A program made the translations under genes and the position numbers. The notes under the pieces are model-generated. The model was not told the origin of the DNA and ran no database searches. It saw only the letters and a list, made by a program, of their open reading frames with translations. From UBA5314 sp035560815 (lineage in GTDB: Bacteria; Bacillota; Syntrophomonadia; Syntrophomonadales; Syntrophomonadaceae): DNA of 64,000 nt. The DNA lies in NCBI GenBank assembly GCA_035560815.1, contig DATMYR010000008.1:62001-126000 (forward strand), given 5' to 3'. Each line of letters opens with the position of its first letter. Position 1 is the first letter of the stretch. Shown here piece by piece: positions 32,928 to 42,147 of this stretch.

Positions 32928-35321
32928 TTAATCAGTATTTTTCAAGGCCGCGGCCATGTCAATTTTTCCCAGGCGGGGCAAGATCAGCAAATATCCTGCC
33001 ACCGCAAAGACAGCAGCGCCCAGAGCTGCCAGTGCATAAGTTCGTGGATAGATAATAAACGGTATGCTGTAAAAATCAGTGCTGGCTGATGCAACATACG
33101 CCTTACTGATCCATCGTCCCAATGGCAGCCCTATAATAATGCCCAGCAAAGCCTGGACTCCGGTTTCTTTGAAGAGCAGGAGGCTCACTTCCCGCCTGGT
33201 ATAACCCAGCACGCGCAGAGATGCCAATTCCCGCTGCCGCTCGTTAAAGTTCATCAAGGAGGCGTTGTAAACAATGGCCATCCCCAGTATCCCGGCAAAG
33301 ACGATCATAAGCCCGATAGAAAAAACATTGCTCTCCATCATCTTTTCGTAACCTGCCTTTTCCTCAGCCCGGCTAACGATAGAGCTGACATTGGTCATAT
33401 CCTTCAGACGAGCGCTAAATGCCTCACCCTGGCCGGGCTCCACCTTCACCAAAAGCCGGCTTACCAGCCCGCTTTCACCCAGCAGACGGTTGGCAGTCTT
33501 CAGGGATACATAGGAACCCCCGCCCATCAGGGGTTGATTTACGCCTACCACGCGGAGCTCCCATCTGTGGGTGGGGCCGGTGTTCAGCCTGGTTTCCACC
33601 CAGATGCTGTCACCAACCTGGACGCCCAGTTTCTTAGCGGTTTTCTGGTTGAGCAGGACGCCTTCTTCTGGAATTTCCAGGGGCCCTCCTTCCTCATCGA
33701 AGACCCCGGTCATCTGCTCCCTGAGCTGTAAGCCCTGTAGCACATCGTTTTCCTCTTTCTGTCCAGCCCCTGACTGTTCCTGGGCGGTAACCGCAACCGG
33801 CACATCCAGGACCGGCTCCATCCCCCGCAACTCTGGCCATTGCTGCCAGTAGAACAGTTCACTCTGGCGTATGGGCGTCGTAAACTGCACCAGATAGTCA
33901 TAACGGTTTTCCAACAAAAAATGGCGTGTCATCATATAGTCGACAGCATCATTGGAAAAAGCGGCAATGACCAGAAGAACCACCGTACCAATGACTCCCA
34001 GGACAGTCACCGCCAGACGGGTGCGATTGCGTATCATACTGCGCAGGCTCATCCGCCAGCTGCTGTTGAAAGCCTGCCACAGAATAGTCAGCTTTTCCAA
34101 CCAGACGGCTCCACCTTTTACCGGCGCCTGATTACGCATGGCTTCGGCGGGCTGAATTCGAATGACTGCCCGGCAGGCAAGAAGTCCGGCGGTAGTTCCC
34201 ACACTCAAACTGATCAGAATGCTGTAGATGATCACGGATGGATTAAAGCCGCCGATCTCGCCCGGCAAATTGAAGTACAGTGCATATACCTGGGATATCA
34301 CAGACGCCAGGCCCACCCCCAGGAAGCACCCGGCGATAGCACCTACCAGGCACACGGCCAGCGCATAAGAGAGATAATGGGAAATGACGGTCCAATTGCT
34401 GTAGCCCAGTGCTTTCATAATCCCGATGCTGGTGCGCTGGGCTCTGATCATACGCCCCAGCAGCATGAATTGGATTCCGGCTGCTATCAACAAAAACAGG
34501 AAAGGCAGGAATTTCGCCGATACTTTCAATCCATCCAGCTCAGCCTTGACCACCGCATCGCTGAGCTGCTTACTCCGTGGATAGGCGGCCAGGTTGCCAT
34601 AAGAATGGAGAAGATCCTGGCCCGCACCTTTAATTTCTTCTTCCCTGGTTCCCGGGTTTAGTTGGACGATAACCTGGTTGACCTGACCCTGCATATTCAA
34701 GATGCGTTCGGCAGCCGAGTAGGACATCATAATCACACCGAAGTTTTCAGGATCCGGCAGCAGGGAAGCTGAATCCTTCATCAAGTAGATAAATTCCGGG
34801 CTGGCCGCGCTTCCCACCACCTGCAGGGGCAGCTCTTTGCCTCCCGCTATGACCTGGATGGTACCTCCTTGCTCCAGACCATTGGCTTTGGCAAACTGGG
34901 GATCTACCAGTACTTCAATACCCTGAGCATTATCTGAGCTAAACATTCTTCCCTTCTGGAGCACCAGCTGGTTCATTTCCCCGGACATGGGAAGGTTATA
35001 ACTGGTTAGACGCAGGGTTCCCCGTCCCCCGTTCTTTTTAATAAACGTTAAATCGGTCTGAATGCGTCCTTCGGCTTTCATTACACCAGGCAGAGCTTGA
35101 ATCTGGTTGGCCACTGAGAGCGGAGCTTTGACTACTTGAAAATAATAATCAGCAAAGCGTGTTTTTTGATAAAAATCCTGCTGCGCTTGGCTCAGGTTAT
35201 AGTAAGCGGTGGTCATGGATATGTAAATCAGAATGCCCATGGTCACCACCAGACTCAAGGCGATGAACTGTCCCCGGCTATTACTGATCAAGCGGAAAAG
35301 TCGGCGATTCAGAATCCCCAT
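32928..35321 (-). CDS. FtsX-family ABC transporter permease, two FtsX domains
   Basis: A permease of 797 residues begins with a membrane helix (FIALSLVVTMGILIYISMT). A large extracytoplasmic domain follows, then three helices (about 260-385), a second extracytoplasmic domain, and three C-terminal helices with the FtsX-type MNFNERQRELASLRVLGYT motif before them. Such double-FtsX permeases export lipids or peptides, or confer drug resistance. The ATG overlaps the ATPase stop as TAATG. Confidence 0.85.
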   Translation of the reverse strand: MGILNRRLFRLISNSRGQFIALSLVVTMGILIYISMTTAYYNLSQAQQDFYQKTRFADYYFQVVKAPLSVANQIQALPGVMKAEGRIQTDLTFIKKNGGRGTLRLTSYNLPMSGEMNQLVLQKGRMFSSDNAQGIEVLVDPQFAKANGLEQGGTIQVIAGGKELPLQVVGSAASPEFIYLMKDSASLLPDPENFGVIMMSYSAAERILNMQGQVNQVIVQLNPGTREEEIKGAGQDLLHSYGNLAAYPRSKQLSDAVVKAELDGLKVSAKFLPFLFLLIAAGIQFMLLGRMIRAQRTSIGIMKALGYSNWTVISHYLSYALAVCLVGAIAGCFLGVGLASVISQVYALYFNLPGEIGGFNPSVIIYSILISLSVGTTAGLLACRAVIRIQPAEAMRNQAPVKGGAVWLEKLTILWQAFNSSWRMSLRSMIRNRTRLAVTVLGVIGTVVLLVIAAFSNDAVDYMMTRHFLLENRYDYLVQFTTPIRQSELFYWQQWPELRGMEPVLDVPVAVTAQEQSGAGQKEENDVLQGLQLREQMTGVFDEEGGPLEIPEEGVLLNQKTAKKLGVQVGDSIWVETRLNTGPTHRWELRVVGVNQPLMGGGSYVSLKTANRLLGESGLVSRLLVKVEPGQGEAFSARLKDMTNVSSIVSRAEEKAGYEKMMESNVFSIGLMIVFAGILGMAIVYNASLMNFNERQRELASLRVLGYTRREVSLLLFKETGVQALLGIIIGLPLGRWISKAYVASASTDFYSIPFIIYPRTYALAALGAAVFAVAGYLLILPRLGKIDMAAALKNTD

Positions 35322-36031
35322 TACCACTCAATCCTTTCTGGCGGCCAGGGCTCCTCATTGCGAAAAATTTCTGCAATTCTGCCGCTGCGCATCCGCACCA
35401 CCCGCTGCGCCATATTGGTAATGGCAGTGTTATGGGTGACAATGATGACCGTGCTCTTCATTTCCCGGTTGACCTTCTCTAATAAACCCAGAATGCTTTT
35501 GCCGGTTTGATAATCCAAAGCGCCGGTAGGCTCATCACAGAGGAGTAAACGCGGTTTCTTGACCACCGCCCGGGCAATGGCAATGCGCTGCTGCTCTCCT
35601 CCGGAAAGCTGAGCGGGAAAGTGATGAGCTCTCTCCAATAAACCCACCTGCTGCAGGGCATCCTCCACCGGCAGCGGGTCTGAAACCAGCTGTGCCGCCA
35701 GAGCGATATTCTCCTCTGCAGTTAAATCAGGGATCAGATTGTAGAACTGAAAGACGAAGCCCACCTGCAAGCGGCGGTACTGGGTTAGCTGCTGTTCGCT
35801 GGCTGAGCTTAATTCCTGGTCGCCGAAAAAAAGCCGCCCGCTGGTCGGTTGGTCCATTCCTCCGAGCAGGTTCAGCATGGTGCTCTTACCAGAGCCGCTG
35901 GGTCCGGCAATGACCAGCAGTTCTCCACTATAAATCTCCAGAGCGGCCTCCATTAAAGCATCCACCACTACATCTCCCATGGGATATTGCTTGCTTACCT
36001 GCTCTAGATGCATCAATATTTCTTCTGCCAA
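35321..36031 (-). CDS. ABC transporter ATP-binding protein (MacB/LolD type)
   Basis: This 236-residue ATPase has Walker A GPSGSGKST (about 40-48), the signature LSGGEQQRIAIARA (about 140), Walker B LLLCDEPTGALD (about 159) and the H-loop VTHN. The Q-loop is in FVFQFYNLIP. It energises the FtsX permease encoded next. TTG 36031 follows GGAAGGA. Confidence 0.93.
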   Translation of the reverse strand: MAEEILMHLEQVSKQYPMGDVVVDALMEAALEIYSGELLVIAGPSGSGKSTMLNLLGGMDQPTSGRLFFGDQELSSASEQQLTQYRRLQVGFVFQFYNLIPDLTAEENIALAAQLVSDPLPVEDALQQVGLLERAHHFPAQLSGGEQQRIAIARAVVKKPRLLLCDEPTGALDYQTGKSILGLLEKVNREMKSTVIIVTHNTAITNMAQRVVRMRSGRIAEIFRNEEPWPPERIEW

Positions 36032-36082
36032 AGTTCCTTCCCCCTGATGCTCCCTTTTAGGAAGCTCCGCTGATGTAACAAG

Positions 36083-36187
36083 TGTAACAGGGGGACGGTT
36101 CTCTTGTTACATCAACCCATTTATTAGACTGTTCAACCACAGCAGCTCATTTGGTGATGTAACAAGAGAACCGTCCCCCTGTTACAC
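36083..36187. repeat. Inverted-repeat element, paired hairpin arms
   Basis: Two arms in opposite orientation (36083-36114 and 36155-36187) carry the same core GGGGGACGGTTCTCT between TGTAACA and TGTTACA-type stem bases. Each arm can fold alone, and both arms can pair with each other. The right arm runs through the 3' end of the tetR gene. This is the most complete form of the dispersed repeat. Confidence 0.8.
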
Positions 36188-36776
36188 ACCCCACCGGCAT
36201 ACCTAATAAGCCATAAAAAAACAGGGAGGCCATTTCATAACGAATGTCTGTGGATAGACTCTCCCGGTTCAAAATCTCGTTAAACATGCGTATATAAATT
36301 AGAATCGCCTGGTCGGAAATCTGTTGGTTCACGCAGCCTTCTTTTCTCCCCTGTTCAATGAGATCCAATACTAACGGCACCGCACGCGTTTGCATGAACT
36401 CCTCCATATAACTCTGGATCTGGGGATCTGTCCATATGTCGGACTGGAAAAAGGCTTCACTATACTGATCCCGGGTTTGGGTCTTTTCAAAAACCATTTG
36501 CGCAAACTTTTCTTGAAAGGAAAGTTCACTGTGGAGCAGCACTTCAAACTCTACAGTCTTCTCGTCCATCAATGAAAATACAGCCTGTCTGGCTAATTTG
36601 GTTTTACTGCCAAAATAGTTATAGATACTGACCTGCGATACATGGGCTTTTTCCGCAATTTCAGCAATACTGACCGCCTTCAACCCGCGCTGGCAGAACA
36701 GCTCTATCGTAGCGCGCAGGATGCTCTCCATCTTCTTGTTCTTACGCAGCTCAAAGCCATTCATCTTGTCGTCCAT
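36147..36776 (-). CDS. TetR-family regulator of the efflux operon
   Basis: This 209-residue regulator has a TetR HTH at the N-terminus (FCQRGLKAVSIAEIAEKAHVSQVSIYNYFGSKTKL, about 23-57) and a helical effector domain. It lies 115 bases upstream of the ABC efflux genes in the same direction and likely represses them. The last 12 or so codons (reading CVTGGRFSCYITK) are entirely repeat sequence, so the native C-terminus appears to have been replaced by the inserted element. ATG 36776 has no strong ribosome site. Confidence 0.88.
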   Translation of the reverse strand: MDDKMNGFELRKNKKMESILRATIELFCQRGLKAVSIAEIAEKAHVSQVSIYNYFGSKTKLARQAVFSLMDEKTVEFEVLLHSELSFQEKFAQMVFEKTQTRDQYSEAFFQSDIWTDPQIQSYMEEFMQTRAVPLVLDLIEQGRKEGCVNQQISDQAILIYIRMFNEILNRESLSTDIRYEMASLFFYGLLGMPVGCVTGGRFSCYITK

Positions 36777-36852
36777 ATCATCAGACTAAACTTATTTATG
36801 AAATATTACAACAAAATAGTTCATAATATAATCACAGGAAAGTTGTCAAAAA

Positions 36853-36884
36853 TTAAGGGCGGGACAATCACATCCCGCCCTTAA
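36853..36884 (-). terminator. Terminator after the small membrane protein gene
   Basis: TTAAGGGCGGGA/TCCCGCCCTTAA is a perfect 12-base stem. The minus strand continues AATTTTTGAC. It sits between the two divergently placed units and could act in both directions. Confidence 0.8.
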
Positions 36885-36895
36885 AAGATCCACCT

Positions 36896-37108
36896 CTACT
36901 TCCAATACTTGATAAGAGTCTTATATATGATCCAAACATACGTTATGATGAACAATATCCAAATAACACTTATAAAACTCAAGAAAAATTTTGAAAAATA
37001 AGCACCAAAGATAATGCCAAGTGTGAAAAGGGCAATTTTCAGGCAACCATAATCCCAGAGATTGTATTGTCTTGCCGCCTGTAGCATCCTATCAATCAAC
37101 CGTTTCAT
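36896..37108 (-). CDS. Small two-helix membrane protein (70 aa)
   Basis: ATG 37108 is preferred over an upstream GTG because AAAGGGGTG precedes it by 6 bases. The product begins MKRLIDRMLQAARQYNLWD and has two hydrophobic helices (about 22-40 and 45-63) with a positive C-terminal end. Similar short proteins of unknown function occur in Clostridia. No partner gene is adjacent. Confidence 0.6.
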   Translation of the reverse strand: MKRLIDRMLQAARQYNLWDYGCLKIALFTLGIIFGAYFSKFFLSFISVIWILFIITYVWIIYKTLIKYWK

Positions 37109-37423
37109 GATTATCACCCCTTTACAAAAAATAACTCGTCCTCAATCACATTGTAGATCTTCACAACTGCAAAATCTAATGTCTTAATATGGTGGGAAAG
37201 GGTATTTCTTATAAGCAATTGGGGCAAAAACGTAAATCGCCCAAAAGGACCGTCCCCATGGGCTCCCCATGGGCGAGAAGAATACTGATGCACTATTCTC
37301 GTTGACCCCGCGCAACTCGAACTATAAGACTACCATTCCAGGTTGTAGATGGTATCATTTAGAAATGAGAGAATTGAAGAGATTATAGAATCGTATATAA
37401 AGCCTTATACTGAGGAGAATTAG
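37109..37423. other. Intergenic region with repeat arm
   Basis: No gene is seen. It holds the CGCCCA-stem hairpin repeat at 37238-37275 and AT-rich promoter DNA of the following gene. No clear promoter motif is recognised. Confidence 0.5.
37238..37275 (-). repeat. Hairpin repeat arm with CGCCCA/TGGGCG stem
   Basis: On the minus strand CGCCCA... then GGGGACGGTCCTTT is closed by TGGGCG. The loop core is that of the other dispersed repeats with one substitution, and the stem is again different but complementary. Confidence 0.65.
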
Positions 37424-37792
37424 ATGGCTGATTTATCTTCATTGACCGCGCAATTTCAAGCATTTGAAAAACTGTTATTGCAACCCGGGGTACGAAAATC
37501 TCTGCAGAAACTAGAAGATTTAATCGCGGATGATTTTGTAGAATTCGCTTGCTCGGGACGTACTTACAATAAGCAACAAGCTATAGCTGTGCTTCAAACG
37601 ACGCCTGCAATTCATATGGAAATGAATAATCTGCAGGTGAAAATGCTGGCATCGGGCATTGTATTAGCCACATACCGCCTTATTCACTTAAATGAATCAG
37701 GAAACAAGGTCAAATGCTCCTTACGAAGCTCTATTTGGAAATTACAGGATGACAAATGGCAGATAGTATTTCATCAGGGAACACCTAAATAG
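37424..37792 (+). CDS. NTF2-like/DUF4440-type protein
   Basis: This 122-residue protein has the NTF2-like alpha+beta pattern: an N-terminal helix (LQKLEDLIADDFVEF), then strands with YRLIHLNESGNKVKCSLRSSIWKLQDDKWQIVFHQGTP, matching DUF4440/SnoaL-like proteins. Members are ligand-binding or accessory proteins. The ATG follows TGAGGAGAA. It is monocistronic, and a possible hairpin terminator (GGGGTTGA/TCAACCCC) lies at 37811-37852. Confidence 0.75.
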   Translation: MADLSSLTAQFQAFEKLLLQPGVRKSLQKLEDLIADDFVEFACSGRTYNKQQAIAVLQTTPAIHMEMNNLQVKMLASGIVLATYRLIHLNESGNKVKCSLRSSIWKLQDDKWQIVFHQGTPK

Positions 37793-37895
37793 TGAAAACA
37801 GGTGAAAGACGGGGTTGATTAAAACATATTTGCTTTAGATGTTGTCAACCCCGCCCCCTGTTCCATCCAAAATATTGGAACTAACCTTAAAATCC

Positions 37896-37923
37896 TGAGG
37901 CGGGATGTAATGATCCCGCCTCA
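37896..37923 (-). terminator. Terminator of the MacAB-like operon
   Basis: TGAGGCGGGAT/ATCCCGCCTCA is an 11-base stem with a 6-base loop, 25 bases past the permease stop. The minus strand continues GGATTTTAAGG. Confidence 0.8.
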
Positions 37924-37948
37924 AGCGCGATATCAGGTCCATTTATTT

Positions 37949-39133
37949 CTATTCGTAGCGCAGGGCATCGATGGGATCAAGTTTGGCCGCCCGGTTAGCC
38001 GGGTATAGGCCAAAAACAATACCGACAGCCGATGAAAAACCAAAAGCAATCATAATTGTCCCAAATGAAATGATTACCGGCATCTTTAATATCAGAGAGA
38101 TGATGGCCCCAATACCGACACCCAGCAGCATGCCTATACTGCCCCCTAGAGCGGAAATGGTAGCCGCTTCCACCAGGAACTGAGCCAGGATGTCCCGGCG
38201 CCGCGCGCCCAAGGCCACTCGCACCCCGATTTCGCGGGTGCGTTCGGTTACCGAAACCAGCATGATGTTCATTATTCCGATGCCGCCCACAAGTAAAGCA
38301 ATCCCCGCCAGAGCACCGAAAACCGAGGTTACAATAGCGAGCATCGAACTGAACATATCCATCATCTGTTCATTGGTCTGGGCTTTGAATCCCTTCTTTA
38401 CTGCGTGGCGCAATTCTAATATGCCCACACTCTGACGGGTGGCAGCCTTCAATTGATCCCCGCTTTTGACTCGGACCAGGGCTTGCTGTACTTCCTGGTT
38501 GTCATCCATTTCCATCAACGTCTTGATCGGGATGCAGGTAAATGTCTGCTGCATCCCCATTACGGCAGCCTCAGGCTTGGTCACCCCACAGACCTGGAAA
38601 GGGATTCGGTTAACACGCAGGGTTTTCCCAACCGCAGTATTGCCCGAGCCGAACAGTTCGTCAGCCAGGTTCTGATCGATAACGATTACCCGGCGACCCA
38701 TCTGATTCTCGGCCTCATTAAAGAATCGTCCTTCGGCAAAAGCCATTTGACTCACCTTCATATAGTCGGGATTGGTTCCGATAAGCATGTTGGTTTTTTT
38801 CTTACGCGTTGTTTCAAAGGCGGCTGTACTTGATAAGACCTTGAGCGGCACCACAAAATCGATGCTGTCCATGGAATCTTTAAGCAGTTTACAATCGTCC
38901 AGGGTTAACTTGCCCTCTTGTCCGTTGTCATTGGCTACTGGCACCAGCGTGAATGAATTGGCCCCCATGCCCTCAACTTCCTGAGAGACTTGCTTGTTCA
39001 TACTCTGGCCCATGGTGACGATGATGATGACCACCATCACGCCAATAATCATACCCAGCATCGTCAGGGCAGAACGCATTTTGTTGACCCAGATCCCTTC
39101 CAAGGCCACCATGATCATCTCTTTGAATTTCAT
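37949..39133 (-). CDS. MacB-type ABC transporter permease
   Basis: This permease of 394 residues has an N-terminal helix (about 15-40), a large extracytoplasmic MacB_PCD domain (about 45-260) and three C-terminal helices forming FtsX (about 275-390), including the MNIMLVSVTERTREIGVRVALGARR motif. ATG 39133 overlaps the ATPase stop as ATGA and has AAGGAGGG before it, so it is preferred over 39157. It is the last gene of an adaptor-ATPase-permease operon. Confidence 0.9.
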   Translation of the reverse strand: MKFKEMIMVALEGIWVNKMRSALTMLGMIIGVMVVIIIVTMGQSMNKQVSQEVEGMGANSFTLVPVANDNGQEGKLTLDDCKLLKDSMDSIDFVVPLKVLSSTAAFETTRKKKTNMLIGTNPDYMKVSQMAFAEGRFFNEAENQMGRRVIVIDQNLADELFGSGNTAVGKTLRVNRIPFQVCGVTKPEAAVMGMQQTFTCIPIKTLMEMDDNQEVQQALVRVKSGDQLKAATRQSVGILELRHAVKKGFKAQTNEQMMDMFSSMLAIVTSVFGALAGIALLVGGIGIMNIMLVSVTERTREIGVRVALGARRRDILAQFLVEAATISALGGSIGMLLGVGIGAIISLILKMPVIISFGTIMIAFGFSSAVGIVFGLYPANRAAKLDPIDALRYE

Positions 39134-39864
39134 ATCAGCCCTCCTTGCTGCAGCCATTCATCCAACAGCTGTTTGGCATTCAGTGGCTGATCTACATTTT
39201 CACTCAAAACCAGGCGCCCATCACGGAAATGAACAATCTTTTGGGCATGGCGGGCTATTTCCGGTTCGTGGGTAACCAGAATAATGGTGCTGCCCTGGCG
39301 GTGCAGGTCCTGAAACAGAGCCATGATTTCGTAGCTTGAAGCACTGTCCAGATTGCCGGTCGGCTCATCAGCCAGCAGCAGGCTGGGTTGGTTAACCATA
39401 GCCCGAGCGATGGCCACCCGCTGCTTCTGGCCTCCAGACAACTCATTGGGACGATGGGCGCTGTGGCTGGACAACCCCACCTGTTCCAGGGCTGCCAATG
39501 CCCGCGCTTGTCGTTCTCTACTTCCAACTCCGGCATAAAGCATGGGAAGCTCCACATTACGCTGGGTATTAAGACGGGGCAGAAGATTGAAGTTCTGGAA
39601 GACAAAGCCGATCTTGCCATTACGCAAAGCCGCCAACTGGTCCTCATCCAGGCTCCGGGTATCTACATCATCCAGGAAATAAGTTCCTTCCGTGGGACGG
39701 TCAAGTAGGCCCAGTATGTTCATCATTGTAGATTTTCCCGATCCGGATGGCCCCATCACCGCGAGGAAATCTCCATCTTCTACAGTCAGATTGACGTTTT
39801 TCAGTGCTTCCACTTTTACGATGCCTGTGTCATAGGTTTTAAATAAGCTTTCAATAATTATCAT
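39130..39864 (-). CDS. ABC transporter ATP-binding protein (MacB/LolD type)
   Basis: This 244-residue ATPase has Walker A GPSGSGKST (about 38-46), signature LSGGQKQRVAIARA, Walker B LLLADEPTGNLD and H-loop VTHEPE. It overlaps the adaptor stop and the permease start by 4 bases each. Together the three genes form a tripartite-like efflux pump. Confidence 0.94.
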   Translation of the reverse strand: MIIIESLFKTYDTGIVKVEALKNVNLTVEDGDFLAVMGPSGSGKSTMMNILGLLDRPTEGTYFLDDVDTRSLDEDQLAALRNGKIGFVFQNFNLLPRLNTQRNVELPMLYAGVGSRERQARALAALEQVGLSSHSAHRPNELSGGQKQRVAIARAMVNQPSLLLADEPTGNLDSASSYEIMALFQDLHRQGSTIILVTHEPEIARHAQKIVHFRDGRLVLSENVDQPLNAKQLLDEWLQQGGLI

Positions 39865-41159
39865 TGCACGCGAACCTTGCTTCCCTCCTTGAGTTGGGCA
39901 GGAGGGTTGAGCACCACCTGATCGTCCTTGGCAGCGCCTTCCTTAATCTCCATGGTAATGCCGTCACTGATGCCGGTCTTCACCGGGATGAGGTGGGCCA
40001 GCCCATCTTTTATAACCCAGACGCTGTCGCCCTCATCCTTCTCCACCAGGGCTTCAATGGGCACAACAAGAGCCTGGCTGTCAGCAGTGGTAATTTCCAG
40101 GTCGACATTATAACCAGGCAGTAGATGTGTTGCTTGTTGCTCCACCCCTACTGTCACTGGCAGGAATGTATCCTCGTTCTCATTTTTCTTGGTCTTATTC
40201 AGCACCTCCAAGCCCACCTGGGCAACCTTCCCCTGGTATGTCTCCCCTTGGAAAGCATTGCCGGTGATGGCCACCACTTCTCCTACTCTGATTTTCCCGG
40301 CTTCACTTTCAGGAACATCAGCCTGGATCGACATTTGTTGAAGATTGCCAATTGTCAAGAGCGGTGAACTCTCGTTAATCTGATCTCCCGGTTTTACTGT
40401 TATGGATAGTATCTGTCCGTCGTGGGTGCATAATAAACCTTGTCTGGCAGTTTGCTTTTCCACCAATTCCAGCTGCAATCTGGCCGACTCAACAGCTGCT
40501 TCCAGAGACTGCAGGTAAACCGGAGCCGCATCTTGTGCCCGCTGTAAATCGGCCTGGGCTTTGTTATAGGCCGCCTGGCTGGTATCGAAGTCGGCTTGGA
40601 CTTTGTCCAAATCAGCCTGGGCCACCGCACCCTGTTGGAACAAAATCTGATTGCGCTCCAAGGCATCCTTATCTTGTTTATAAGTGCTTTCGGCCTGAGT
40701 AAACGAAGACTGGGCGGAAACCAGGTCCGCTGTCTTACCACCGGAACGCGCCTGGTATAAGCTCGACTCAGCGGAAGCCAGAGTCGCGCGGGCCTCGGCC
40801 AGCTTCTGGTCGGCGTTGGGGATATAGAGATCCATTAATACCTGACCCGTCGTCACCTTATCACCCATTTGAACATGGATTGCTTTTACCGTTCCGCTCA
40901 CTTCACTAAAAATGATCTCGCGATCAACGGCTACTACATTGCCCGATGCCGGCACCTTTTCCACTAGATGCTTCTCGACCACTTTGGATGCCGACACCTG
41001 GACTACATCCTTATTTTTAACCCGATAAATATTGAATCCTATCATGCTCAGGACCAGCAGGATCGCTCCCCCAATCAGAAGTTTCTTCTTAAGAGAATAG
41101 GGTTTTTTTAATGCTTTTCCGGTATCTTTTACCAGATCAGATGATGCCTCTTCCGACAA
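39861..41159 (-). CDS. HlyD/MacA-type efflux adaptor
   Basis: This protein of about 432 residues has a membrane anchor (about 30-48), biotinyl-lipoyl halves, a long coiled coil (about 115-250, rich in Ala/Gln/Lys) and a C-terminal beta-barrel with KTGISDGITMEIKEG. TTG 41159 has AGAGGAG 7 bases upstream and replaces the GTG at 41168. It is the first gene of its operon. It does not look like a recent duplicate of the adaptor at 31.7-32.9 kb. Confidence 0.88.
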   Translation of the reverse strand: MSEEASSDLVKDTGKALKKPYSLKKKLLIGGAILLVLSMIGFNIYRVKNKDVVQVSASKVVEKHLVEKVPASGNVVAVDREIIFSEVSGTVKAIHVQMGDKVTTGQVLMDLYIPNADQKLAEARATLASAESSLYQARSGGKTADLVSAQSSFTQAESTYKQDKDALERNQILFQQGAVAQADLDKVQADFDTSQAAYNKAQADLQRAQDAAPVYLQSLEAAVESARLQLELVEKQTARQGLLCTHDGQILSITVKPGDQINESSPLLTIGNLQQMSIQADVPESEAGKIRVGEVVAITGNAFQGETYQGKVAQVGLEVLNKTKKNENEDTFLPVTVGVEQQATHLLPGYNVDLEITTADSQALVVPIEALVEKDEGDSVWVIKDGLAHLIPVKTGISDGITMEIKEGAAKDDQVVLNPPAQLKEGSKVRVQ

Positions 41160-41221
41160 TGCTTTCACTCCTCTTGAAATTTCGATGCACTCCTATCTCT
41201 CTCCAGGTGAGAAGGGCATAT

Positions 41222-41899
41222 CTATATTGCTGGGGTTTTTACCAGCAATGCCATGACGGCCACATAAAGAATCCAAATCACTCCCATAAATACAGCCAGC
41301 CCCCCGGGCTTCCTTTTCATAGCCATGGCACCGCCCACAATGAGGAGGACCAATCCCCAAATGCTAAACAGCTCTATCTGCCCCAACAGCCGGTAAAGAA
41401 AACTGGGTTGCTCGGGGGTGCCCATGAATAGGGCCAGGCTGGTGCTGACCTGCATAGCTGCCTTCATACCCATGGTTTTGATCAGGCAGGTAGAAATCAC
41501 TGCTTTTATAATCGACGGTATCCCGGAAAAAATGGCTACCGCAAATAGCTGTTTGAAACGCGCTTCTCCCACACTGATCTGGTTGTAAAGGGCGAGTAAG
41601 CCCGCTTGAACCAGCCAGAGCAGAGGCATAGCAAATATAGTCCCTATCACCGCGCCTGGCACCACAAATTTCATGGCCAGTGCAATCTGATCCGGGCTGT
41701 TCCCCTGGGCAGCCATAAGCTGCTCGGTGTAAGTTTTGGTTTCCGGGATAGCTATCACTGTCATAAAGAGCGTTATAGCTATAATAATTATCCCCGGCCA
41801 TAAAATCTTGGGATCTTCGATAATTGCAGAAAAAGCCTCACCCGGGGAAGCCAGGACTTTCCAAAACCTCTCCGTCATAGACATATTTTTTTCTTCCAT
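41222..41899 (-). CDS. Yip1-family membrane protein
   Basis: The Yip1 domain is seen as an N-terminal MSMTERFWKVLASPGEAFSAI stretch followed by five membrane segments (about 35-215). ATG 41899 follows GGGAGG by 7 bases. Yip1-type bacterial proteins are of unclear function. It is 62 bases upstream of the efflux adaptor in the same direction and may be cotranscribed. Confidence 0.78.
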   Translation of the reverse strand: MEEKNMSMTERFWKVLASPGEAFSAIIEDPKILWPGIIIIAITLFMTVIAIPETKTYTEQLMAAQGNSPDQIALAMKFVVPGAVIGTIFAMPLLWLVQAGLLALYNQISVGEARFKQLFAVAIFSGIPSIIKAVISTCLIKTMGMKAAMQVSTSLALFMGTPEQPSFLYRLLGQIELFSIWGLVLLIVGGAMAMKRKPGGLAVFMGVIWILYVAVMALLVKTPAI

Positions 41900-42147
41900 A
41901 AAACAACCTCCCATTATTTAGACGTTCCCGCTCCCAATATATGTATTCCTTATTTCTACAAAAGAACCATAATTTCCTTCCTGTCGTCTTAAATCTCTTT
42001 ATAATTTAAATAATCGACAATCCTATAGTCCCATAGAAGGCTACCTACCGAATATCTTAAACCCTGCCCTCAGGTGCAAGTCAAGCGGTAGCAGCAAATG
42101 AAATAAGGAATCACCTCCGTTGGTTGCATCCAATCCAATATTCTAAT

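Noticed and set aside
33840..34661. 273-codon plus-strand frame inside the FtsX permease
   Set aside because: It is antisense to the permease, has no ribosome site and no recognisable domain.
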